Positions 56,493-64,000 of a DNA stretch of 64,000 bases are shown here, piece after piece. The notes below the pieces were generated by a model that did not search any database, was not told the DNA's origin, and worked only from the letters and a program-made list of their open reading frames with translations. The position numbers and the translations under genes were made by a program. The DNA is from Apiosordaria backusii. Lineage: Eukaryota; Ascomycota; Sordariomycetes; Sordariales; Lasiosphaeriaceae. Location of the stretch: NCBI GenBank assembly GCA_030549205.1, contig JAUKTV010000004.1, positions 62,001 to 126,000 of the forward strand. The letters run 5' to 3'. Numbering within the stretch: position 1 is the stretch's first letter; every line of letters starts with the position of its first letter.

Positions 56493-56816
56493 TCACGGGT
56501 CGTAGTCGGAAAATTCCCATAACCGCTCTAGATACCCCGCCCCACGAAGCCTCTTCAACCCCGCTCGCGCGCAGCAAAAGGCTTTCGCGACCGGGTCGCT
56601 TGGCTCACCCCCATTGGTGGCACGGAGTGGGAGAATCTTCACGTCACATTTATCGAGAGCGTCGATGACAACCGTATTGTAGTCGATGCAGTTAAGAGGC
56701 TGCAGGATGAGCTTTTCGAACTGGTCACGTAGTGCCTTCTTGGGAAGGCCTGGGTCGGCATCGATGGCTTTTCTGACGGAAGGCACCAAGGTAGGGATTT
56801 TATGCACAAGCTGCAT
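56493..56816 (-). pseudogene. NACHT-domain fragment
   Basis: The minus-strand frame contains VPSVRKAIDADPGLPKKALR, then DQFEKLILQPL and a Walker B-like VVIDALDKCD. This is the stretch between Walker A and B of fungal NACHT NTPases, as in the NLR at 26447-30507 (AIEADPSVTRKMLKEQFDKL, LVIDALDEC). Walker A is missing on one side and the sequence after Walker B is unrelated, so this is a fragment of about 60 NLR codons. Confidence 0.8.
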
Positions 56817-56865
56817 GAAAAGATGTGGTGAGGGTAGGGGAGTAAAAGCCCTCCCGCGAGAGCCG

Positions 56866-57003
56866 GCGGTGCAGATCTGGCTCTAAGATACGGCGACCGG
56901 CGCGCACTGGCAGACGCTCGAGGGGCATAACAACTCGGTCAATGCAGTGGCGTTCTCGCCGGGCGGCAATTCGCCAGCGGTTTTCGTTCACGCCGGACGG
57001 CAA
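56866..57003 (+). pseudogene. WD40 fragment in opposite orientation
   Basis: The plus-strand frame gives QIWL, a TAA stop, then DTATGAHWQTLEGHNNSVNAV and AFSPGG. This is a WD40 repeat of the NLR-associated type (compare LWDVATGEHRRTLEGH) with a stop where the Trp should be. A second FTPDGN-like piece follows in another phase. It points away from the NACHT fragment next to it, showing rearrangement. Confidence 0.75.
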
Positions 57004-57685
57004 CATGCATACCACTTAAAAGTGCGCCTTCTACGTGGAAGAGATCGGGCCCGAGAATATGCCCCGAAAAGATATCGTCATTCAGTAACGACACAGTAGT
57101 AGGACCGTCTGTCTTAGGAGGGGATCGTCGATTGTCGTAATCGACTAAAAACCGCCGTAATTCGGGGATTCTTGCGGTCGAACAACACTCAGTATGGCCC
57201 AGAGAATCCTGATTGAGCCCCCATTTGAATCTGGGTTCTTTCTCGTCACTTGTGAGCAGAAATCGGTAGTGGCTTTTGATTGAGCTCACTCCGGACCGGA
57301 TAATGAATCCGTCCAGGTTGCGTTGATCGGGAAATGGGAAGCATCCACAAATTCTTGTGGACCTCCATTTCGTTCTGGTACCTATGTCAGGTGGAATTTG
57401 GGTTCGGTTGGCAACTTGGCACAGGTGGTTCAAATTCCGTGGTTCCGGGCTGGGTACGGCTACGACCCTACGAGGTATTAAAATAAGTCTCTCAGGGCTA
57501 GATCTTCAATTTAATCAGGATTCAGTGCTCTTTCTCACTGGTGATAGCTTCGCTCGCGCGCACGCTGCGCGCAGCGCTTACGCAATGGATGCTCTTTCCC
57601 ACACGCCCGGTTGACCTATTCGACTGAGTCTTCAGTGATATGATACCCCCTGACATGGTATAAAATTTATGCCTGCCATTTTGCG

Positions 57686-57701
57686 GAGTACCTAGGTACT
57701 C
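57686..57701. repeat. 16-bp palindrome GAGTACCTAGGTACTC
   Basis: Perfect palindrome centred on CCTAGG. Related palindromes lie at 58141-58158 and 60776-60787. Confidence 0.85.
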
Positions 57702-58140
57702 GGAATTCTCAAACGTGGTTGACTTAGACATTTCGAAGTCCTGAAACAAGATACCTGGTCTGTGGTGGCCCACAGAAGGCAGGAGCGAAGCTCCTGCCTC
57801 GTGGTTATCCACCTATATCTCCGAAAAGGAGCAAATGCTCCAGACATACAAATCAGGCCAATCAACAGACGAGAAACCTCTAGTCGCCAAGAATGCCACG
57901 TTTGCCAACAAACAGATACAGTAAATAGAGCGAAGCTCAGCCATGCTTTTCACCATGACTTTTGGAGCTTCGCTCCAATTAATTCTTTGACTGGGGAGTG
58001 GGGTGGCGGAATACTACTCCTAACTACACTCCCCCCCCACCCCCCAAATCCAAAAGCGGCAAAACATTTTCCTCTCGACCGGGAAGAACAACCGAATCAC
58101 GCTGGGACATCCGTGCACGCTTGGTTGGCTTGGTCTTGGC

Positions 58141-58158
58141 TACCTAGGTACCTAGGTA
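58141..58158. repeat. 18-bp palindrome TACCTAGGTACCTAGGTA
   Basis: Perfect palindrome made of two overlapping ACCTAGGT units, about 120 bp upstream of the DUF3435 start codon. It could be a protein-binding or end-recognition site. This is inferred from position only. Confidence 0.85.
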
Positions 58159-58274
58159 ATCAACTGTGGCACAGCGCAACCCCTCACCTCGTATTGGATA
58201 TATATATATATGGTTCTTTGCTCCCTCGAGCCCAGGCACAGATCCCAGGTTTTGTCATCTTTGACCTCGAGACA

Positions 58275-60677
58275 ATGGCGCGAAAACGAAAATCCCGGGC
58301 GAGGGCCCGCCTTTCACTGAAACATGCCGAACACAAGCCGTCGACCAATGTGGATTACGAGGCACTCCAACGAAGGTTGGAGCAGTGGACACCAAAACGC
58401 AATTATGCACAAACAACGCAGGTGATGATGAGTTATATGGTCAGAATGTGGGAGAAGTATGTATGTCTTCTCAACTTGGGTTGCTCCTTACTTACCTACG
58501 ATGAAAAGATTTTGCCAGCATATGAACCTCGACCCGAAATCTGCTTTAACCACTGGGAAAAGGGAACGTTTCATGGTGTTCTTCCAGTGGATTTGTGACA
58601 ATTCGAATGTGTCAAAGAAATCGACATTATTAGGCTACAAAAGGGCGTTCAAAATGGTTTATGAGAAATCTGTGGGCCCGATGAACGCCGAGGTATATCA
58701 GGCACTTCATACAGTAAGAGGAACTTACCAACATCAAGCCAAGGCAGAATGAACTGACTGTCTTCTAGTGGATTGAACATGAACTTCGCGAAAGTTTTGA
58801 ACTGAGCGCGGAACGCCGAGAGAAGCCCGTGCTCTGCTACGATGATGTTTTCCGCTTGTTGCAGACTCATTGGGGAAATCCCAGCATTAAATATCCCAGC
58901 GAGCGTCAGAGATTGAACGTGGCTCTCATGCAACAAATTTCCTTCTTTACAGCTACGCGACCGAGAACTCTATGCTATAGACCTCTCAATCCCGAACGTC
59001 TTGCCAACCATTATGTTGGTCAAGAATCACATTCTCCCCCACAAGGCGAACAAAAAGAGCACTTCAAAACGCTCACGTACAGAGACGTCTCACTATTTAC
59101 TTTGCCAAATCCAGAGGGGCCAAAAGACCTCATTGCTATGGAGATCACGTTGAGGTACACAAAGGGCTGGGAGAAAAATCCAAACCCGTAAGTAAATAAC
59201 GACTCATTCAGTAACTTGATATGTACACTAACACGGCACAGTAAGAAGTTTATTCTGTATGAGGTTGACAACCTTATGTTTGACGCGACCGTACTCATGA
59301 TTGCAATCGGTCTTCTAGACGACGCCTTCAAGAACAAATTTAGCTCGGTGCAAGACCTCTACTCCATTCGGACAAGCTCAAATCGCGGTTCCTTGGATCT
59401 GTGCTGGAAAGAGAGCATTCTGGATGTTCCCATTTTCAGGCATCCCGGCTCCGACTGTTTGAGAACGAGTTCGTGCGTCCAGCCTATTCGATATAACACA
59501 TATCTACAATACCTGCACATGCTCGGAGAGCACTCGGGGTTTATGGAGGTCCTCACTCCTTACGCCTTCCGAAGGGGAGCTGGAGAAGCCATCGAAGGTC
59601 AGAGAAGTTCTGTTGTGCATCTGAGTACAGTCGCTGACCTTCCCAGGTGTCGCAACTCAGGGCCAACTTCAACAGGTGATGAACCATCGAGATGCAGGTA
59701 TATACCAGGCGTACATCAACGAGCGCGTGCAAGTTGACGTCGTTGCTGCCATCATCGGTCAACCTTCCAAGCCAGCCTTGATGAGAGCAGCCACACACCT
59801 AGGTCGCTCTGTCGACCCGAGAGCTCCAGTGAAGCCAACCGCTGATGACCTCAAAATCGTCGGCAGAGAACATCATCTCGAAGAACTTGAGTATTTCCGT
59901 GAAGTTCTCAGGAGTGAGATCATTTCGGAGTCTGGTACGCTGAAGAAAGCTCGCGACGCCAAGACCGAGTTATATGCCGCATATGAAGACATAGTTAAAA
60001 AGACCCGAGTAACACGACTTGTTGTGCAAAAGGAGGCAGAAAAGAGAACACGGGACCATTTTTTCAACAACGTCAGCAGCATCGAGATTGATCGCCAACT
60101 GCATAATAGGAAATCGGATTACCTCGACCAATTGGAAGCTGAACTTGACACTAAGCTCCAGTCTGGAGACATCCTTGACGAACGGAGGTTGGTTACCCAA
60201 CTCCTCGTTGAAGATCTAAGCGAAAGGTCCGAGAGCATCAGGCTTCAGGCTCGCCTCTACACGGTAGATACTCTGGTCAGTTTGGGGAGGCTCACCGAAT
60301 TATCGGAACCGACATCGACACCCGCAAACGACCATCCCGCTCAACTGGCGTCGCCGACCTGTGAGGCAAAGCAGGACGGATTGTCTCAAGACGCTAGGTT
60401 GCCATGTGAGACAACGCACTGCTTTTTCTGCTATTGGGATCAGGCGAGCGGTAGAAGGTTCAGCACAAGATATAAAGTGAGGGATCATCTGAAAAGATAT
60501 CATCTCAAGCAATACGATGAGCATAGTACAATACAATGCCCAAGCCCTACATGCAGGGATGAGAGTATTGGCGGAATCACGGCCTTCAAAAGCCATCTTG
60601 CCAGTGAGCATTCATACGACGTTTTTGCTCAGCGTTTTGTGGAGTGCACACCTGGGGAGACAGCAACAGGTAGATAG
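58275..60677 (+). CDS. DUF3435 tyrosine recombinase (Starship captain candidate)
   Basis: Five exons: 58275-58460, 58519-58713, 58769-59187, 59242-59597 and 59647-60677. The introns are 58, 55, 54 and 49 nt (donors GTATGT, GTAAGA, GTAAGT, GTCAGA; acceptors CCAG, CTAG, ACAG, CCAG). All phases agree and give 728 residues. Typical DUF3435 blocks are FFTATRPRTL, LTYRDVSLF, MEITLRYTKGW, KESILDVPIF, LTPYAFRRGAGEAI, VMNHRDAGIYQAYI and DPRAPVKPT. Candidate recombinase residues are Arg191, Arg377/378, His399 and Tyr405 or Tyr408. A coiled-coil region (about 450-560) precedes a Cys/His-rich C-terminus with two zinc-finger-like pairs (CFFC...HLKRYH, CPSPTC...HLASEH). Family knowledge: DUF3435 proteins include the captains that mobilise Starships, and related enzymes occur in Cryptons. 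The reading is intact, so the enzyme may be functional. Confidence 0.9.
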
Positions 60678-61169
60678 ATACTAGACGTTGTTACAATAGC
60701 GCGGTTTCCCTTGATAGGTTGTGGAACTCTAATTTACGATTTTAGTTTACTTTTGACATCTATCCAGTTTTGAAACTACCTAGGTAGCGTGAAGGCTTCG
60801 AATCAGTTGCAATTAAACTTCGAGTGTCTACCTTACCTAGTTACTAGTGCACCTTTTCGTTAAACTCTTAATTAAGAAGTAATGAGTGTCGAGCCGAAGT
60901 CGAACTCCTCTGGGTCAAGTGATGGTACTCTTGCAGAACTGAAAATAGAAATCCATTGGAACCAGATGTCACAATCCGGAGCTAATTTGAGACATGTTAA
61001 TAATCGATAATAATTTTTAAATGCCGAAATTAAAACGAGTGCCAGGGGTGGCACTGACTGATAGTAGTATAAAACCAGCTTTTGCTCATCTACCTACGTT
61101 GCTATTGTAACCAGATCAGCGCCAAACCTGAAGATAACTACCTACCTGCAAACGACCCGAACCTTCAAT
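60678..61169. other. Spacer after the recombinase gene
   Basis: AT-rich, no gene. It contains a third CCTAGG palindrome, CTACCTAGGTAG (60776-60787), and a TACCTTACCTAG string at about 60830. Confidence 0.5.
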
Positions 61170-61889
61170 ATGACCAGCCAAGCTACTTTGACATGGCAGG
61201 TGCCGTACTCTGCTCAACTGCTTTCAATCCCTAACAACCTCTACCATGAGTGGATCGAAAAGGCCGCAGCAGATACGGATTGTATTACATTCAACAAAAA
61301 GGAGCAATTGTTTCTCCAGACCCTGGAGGAAGGAGAAAGGGACCTAACAAATGCGATTGCATCTCAATTTAACAAGCATGATGAGAAGTACTTTGCAGAT
61401 GTCGAGAACCGCATTATGTCAGTTTTGCTGGCTTGGAGGATGGTCAGAGGGGAGAAAGAAAGGTATACGCAATGCAAGAAACGAAAGGCAACTTGGTTGG
61501 TTGGAAACGAGGGGTTTAACTGGCGGGCATTGATTACAATGCTGGTTATTATACCGCGCAGAAGTCAGATCGGCATAGCTGATTTTGTCGATGATATGGG
61601 CAATATAGATCGAAAGCAGGAGCCAAATGCGCATACAAATAGGAAAAAGAGGGCCACAAGAACAACGAAACCGGCTCATGAAGATGGTCAAGATAACAAA
61701 GTGGAAAGCAGTGAGAGCGAGGACAGTGGGGAACACGAAGAGGACGAAGAAACAAATATGACGGAGACCGACTCACAATCAGAGAGTAGTGAGGACGAAA
61801 AGAGGGCAAAGAAAAGGACAAAGTCACAGGGCAAGCGTCTGGGAAAAGGTCACAAAATGAAGACAAGACGAAGAAGAGGAGGGCAGTAA
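61170..61889 (+). CDS. Hypothetical protein with acidic then basic tail
   Basis: 239 residues from the ATG at 61170. The N-terminal ~130 residues are mixed and helical (WIEKAAADTDCITFNKKEQL, FLQTLEEGERDL). The C-terminal part is a long Glu/Ser/Asp-rich stretch (about 165-215) followed by a Lys/Arg-rich end (KTRRRRGGQ) that looks like a nuclear localisation signal. No family was recognised. A missed intron around residue 100-120 is possible. It is the first gene downstream of the recombinase on the same strand, so it would be cargo if a Starship is present. Confidence 0.6.
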   Translation: MTSQATLTWQVPYSAQLLSIPNNLYHEWIEKAAADTDCITFNKKEQLFLQTLEEGERDLTNAIASQFNKHDEKYFADVENRIMSVLLAWRMVRGEKERYTQCKKRKATWLVGNEGFNWRALITMLVIIPRRSQIGIADFVDDMGNIDRKQEPNAHTNRKKRATRTTKPAHEDGQDNKVESSESEDSGEHEEDEETNMTETDSQSESSEDEKRAKKRTKSQGKRLGKGHKMKTRRRRGGQ

Positions 61890-62163
61890 ATTTCACAGCA
61901 GTAGGAAAAGGGGGGTTTATCGTTTTGCCTGCCGGAATCTTATTTCACCAGTGCTGTCTTTCAAGCTTCTTTATTATGCACCGAGTTAGATACATGTATC
62001 AATAGTAATCAGTTCTATAATTCGAAATTCAGAGTGAATCACAAGAGTGTTTAAAGTACAAGTACCGTCAGAGTTCAGGAAACGGCAATCTGTGCAACCG
62101 CAAGAAACACATCCCACAAGCAACTCCACACTAATATCATGCTAGCTTAGCCTTCTGTTTGTC
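61890..62163. other. Spacer
   Basis: No feature recognised. Confidence 0.4.
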
Positions 62164-62481
62164 CTATACAGCTTGACCGTACTTTCTGACTACTAGAGCC
62201 TCCAAATCGGTAATCAAACCTTTAGTTAGGTCATGAATGCCAACAACAGTTGGGCTCCATTTTACCGTAATGTCCAGTTCCCCTTTGTTGTCAAGCTTAA
62301 TACCACCTATCTTAGCGTCCCAGAAGTCGCAAATCTTGCTCTTACGACGCTTAGGAGTCTCGGAAGCTTTAGAAGCCATTTTCCGCTTGTTGGATGTGGT
62401 CGCCGACGGCTCGGCTTTGTGTAACAAGGTCTCGGGAAGAGGCTGTGTGGTCGGCAAGTCCTGAGACCGGGCGATTCGCAA
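62164..62481 (-). CDS. Possible chromo-shadow-like small protein, 5' end uncertain
   Basis: The frame encodes a Lys/Ser-rich hinge (MASKASETPKRRKSK, in-frame ATG at 62379) followed by FWDAKIGGIKLDNKGELDIT, VKW and about 30 more residues. The spacing of W-x3-I-x2-I...G-x-L-x-I-x-V-K-W resembles the first strands of HP1 chromo shadow domains. The frame is open upstream to IHEYNKLRIAR, which recalls the last helix of a chromodomain. No upstream chromodomain exon was found, so it may be a fragment. The assignment is by pattern only and weak. Confidence 0.4.
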   Translation of the reverse strand: MRIARSQDLPTTQPLPETLLHKAEPSATTSNKRKMASKASETPKRRKSKICDFWDAKIGGIKLDNKGELDITVKWSPTVVGIHDLTKGLITDLEALVVRKYGQAV

Positions 62482-62616
62482 CTTGTTGTACTCATGTATA
62501 GATCGCTTATAAATTGGAAGATGTCATTTAGAAAACATTAATTATATAACTCTAATTCTTCAAACCAAAACTAACTAGCGGTATACACATCTCTCGTATT
62601 GACGCAGTAACACCGT

Positions 62617-63048
62617 CTAACTTAACGGACAATACATAACAACGTCCTCTTTAAACCGCACACGTTTCTGGCTGGTACACCGACTCGGTGAGTCACGGTG
62701 GGTCCCATGATTTCGACGAAGAATTTGCTGATTCTGTATGTCCCTTTGTATGTCCAAGTCTATTCTTGTAGTTTTACTGCTGTTTTTATCTCTCAGCGGT
62801 GGACCCGGATCGCTGTGATAGGAATTATATCTCCTAGCAGGAGCAATAGCAGCATGGTGATCATGGTGGTATTTGCAAGATCCCTTGCATTGGCTGGCGA
62901 ATTGTTGCTGAGGTAAGGAGTCTGTATTATATGTCCGAATTACTGAGCTTCGAGGTCGCAGTGTCGATTTGGGTTGGTACACCTGGTAGCCATTGATGTA
63001 CAGATACTCGAATTGGTAGTATTGATAAAAGGAGTAAGAATACGGCAT
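62617..63048 (-). CDS. Tyr-rich orphan ORF
   Basis: 143 codons from the ATG at 63048 (MPYSYSFYQYYQFEYLY). The N-terminus is rich in Tyr/Phe, then comes a His-rich stretch (CKYHHDHHAA) and a basic C-terminus (KRVRFKEDVV). It has no domain, signal peptide or membrane span. It could be an orphan gene, a terminal exon or chance. The upstream frame is open but lacks another ATG. Confidence 0.35.
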   Translation of the reverse strand: MPYSYSFYQYYQFEYLYINGYQVYQPKSTLRPRSSVIRTYNTDSLPQQQFASQCKGSCKYHHDHHAAIAPARRYNSYHSDPGPPLRDKNSSKTTRIDLDIQRDIQNQQILRRNHGTHRDSPSRCTSQKRVRFKEDVVMYCPLS

Positions 63049-63246
63049 CGCAATATCGTATTTTACCAACAGGTTAGCCAAATAATTAAAAAAGGTCAGC
63101 TAAATCATTAACATATGGTGATGCGGATTACATATATGTGGGTGTTGAAAATAACTAGTTAGGCGAAGTTTGATTATAACATTTTATTTTCTAATTTCAG
63201 GTCAGGTTATTCTTAGAGATTTACAGCAACAGGTATAAATGCAAAC

Positions 63247-63651
63247 ATGGATCTCTGCTTTATATTATGCAGCAAATCAATGCCTTCCATGCATCAAATC
63301 ACTTCCCAACAAGTCAATCAAAAAACAATTAGCTTTGTTACGCTACGAGTTACCCAGCTGTTTCAAGATACCTGCGTACAACCGCGCAAAGGCAAGGTGT
63401 CCCAATTAGTCCCACCATTGCAAATCTTTATCGATACGGTCCTCCGCAAGTCGCAAGCTAAAGTCTCAACTATTCTCTGTGCTCTGGCCTTCGTGAAGCG
63501 TCTACGCTTACAGTTCCCTATAATCACTCAAGCATATCCATGCACTCTTCATCGAATATTCTTAGCATGTTTAATCCTGTCCGGAGGACAATATTCCTGT
63601 CCGGAGGACAATATTCCTGCCAAACTTCCAAAAAATCGCATACAAAATTGA
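63247..63651 (+). pseudogene. Truncated PCL/PHO80-type cyclin
   Basis: Starts at an ATG. It carries the first half of a cyclin box: VLRKSQAKVSTILCALAFVK followed by RLRLQF, then CTLHRIFLACLIL. It aligns motif for motif with the intact cyclin at 9481 (VPTLMSTLVYLNRL, CTTHRIFLAALIL). Where the latter continues AAKYLNDSSPKN, this one runs into SGGQYSCPEDN and a 20-bp direct duplication, then stops. The second cyclin half is absent. It is a broken copy of a PCL-type gene, diverged from the one at 9.5 kb, so it is not a recent duplicate of it. Confidence 0.75.
63576..63615. repeat. 20-bp direct duplication at the cyclin break
   Basis: CCTGTCCGGAGGACAATATT occurs twice head to tail, and each unit contains the near-palindrome TGTCCGGAGGACA. 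It sits exactly where the cyclin homology ends, so it may be a transposition footprint or an element end. Confidence 0.85.
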
Positions 63652-64000
63652 TAAGAGTCTTATCGCTCAAGAGAGATTGGTCGGGGGCTACCGGAGAGTG
63701 GGTCCAATTCGGCACCACCTCCAAAACTTATGCAACCGGTACCATTCTGTGCGTAACTGTATGGCAAATCTAGATCTGAAATCCGATTTCTGAAGGTCCA
63801 CGAAATGGCTGACATGCAGGCGTTTGAATACGGTTTGAGATCGTGTTTGGGTGCGCCCGGGCGATTGCGCGCATTGCACGTGATTACGCGCCTTGCCCCA
63901 CACTGCCTTCCACAAGAATGCCCCACTTTGCCTTTGACCCCCCGCGTCAAATTTAATTCCTCCCACTTCAAATTTCTCCTACCGCGAATTTCCATTTCCT
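63652..64000. other. Right edge of window
   Basis: No feature supported. Two minus-strand frames overlap here without domains. Confidence 0.4.

Larger units (their letters stand above)
57004..58274. other. Upstream region of the DUF3435 gene, with hairpins and palindromes
   Basis: No supported gene. It contains a perfect 9-bp hairpin with GAA loop (57778-57798, GGCAGGAGC/GCTCCTGCC) and smaller GAGC-GAA-GCTC-type hairpins at about 57929 and 57963. It also has two palindromes centred on CCTAGG (57686-57701 and 58141-58158) and a C-run (about 58029-58046). A TATATATATATA box at about 58199-58210 lies 65-75 bp before the ATG and is a likely promoter element. If the DUF3435 gene is a Starship captain, the left end of the element should lie here or slightly left. 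Confidence 0.5.

Noticed and set aside
15580..57003. Idea that all NLR genes here are cargo of the Starship whose captain is at 58.3 kb
   Set aside because: Captains read into their element, so cargo should lie to the right of 58 kb. The NLR block is on the outside unless another captain or an inversion is involved.
57004..57433. 164-codon minus-strand open frame near the NLR scraps
   Set aside because: It overlaps the plus-strand WD40 fragment and has no recognisable domain. Its first part has a plausible composition, but this is too weak to call.

Overview
The window looks like nuclear DNA of a filamentous ascomycete, most likely a Sordariomycete and probably Sordariales. The reasons are short introns (46-88 nt) with GTRNGT-type donors and CTAAC-like branch sites, Zn2Cys6, DUF3433, F-box and NACHT families, fungal LTR, LINE and Tc1-mariner relics, a TTAGGG-type tract, and a NACHT-WD40 gene with near-identical WD repeats of the Podospora het-d/het-e kind. 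All gene models come from reading the sequence by eye. Where splicing is invoked, the exons were checked for a common frame.

Layout. 1-9480 is a long gene-poor, C-rich stretch ending in the leader of a PCL/PHO80-type cyclin gene (9481-10743). 10744-15579 is empty apart from a small foldback. 15580-18530 (-) is a two-exon NACHT NTPase gene. 18929-19010 is tRNA-Ser(CGA). 19384-22989 (-) is a DUF3433 membrane protein frame without a good start.

From about 23 kb the window becomes a repeat-rich accessory region. A three-exon, 1320-residue NLR (30507-26447, -) carries eleven 126-bp WD40 units. It is flanked by direct copies of an unnamed repeat and by two truncated LINE copies. Three short TG...CA insertions with 5-bp target duplications sit in these repeats, and each has an empty-site partner inside the window. 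After this come a Ty3/gypsy gag relic, a 1.04-kb unit bounded by perfect 62-bp inverted repeats, an atypical kinase-like gene, a Zn2Cys6 gene, a Tc1-mariner transposase, a second gag relic, a methyltransferase, an F-box gene, a RING-like fragment, a large conserved fungal protein of unknown function and a spliced F-box/NTase-like gene.

54.4-57 kb is an NLR graveyard. It holds a four-exon SesB-like alpha/beta-hydrolase gene whose end falls inside a dispersed repeat, plus NACHT and WD40 scraps in opposite orientations.

58275-60677 (+) reconstructs as a five-exon, 728-residue DUF3435 protein. This is the tyrosine-recombinase family that includes the captains of Starship giant mobile elements. 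It reads towards the right edge, so a Starship, if present, would begin just left of it and continue past 64 kb. The genes to its right (an acidic/basic-tailed protein, a possible chromo-shadow-like ORF, a Tyr-rich orphan and a truncated second PCL-type cyclin) are candidate cargo.

Biologically, the 15-58 kb block combines non-self-recognition (NLR) genes with transposon debris, as in fungal incompatibility or immune loci. The right end may be the leading edge of a large mobile element.
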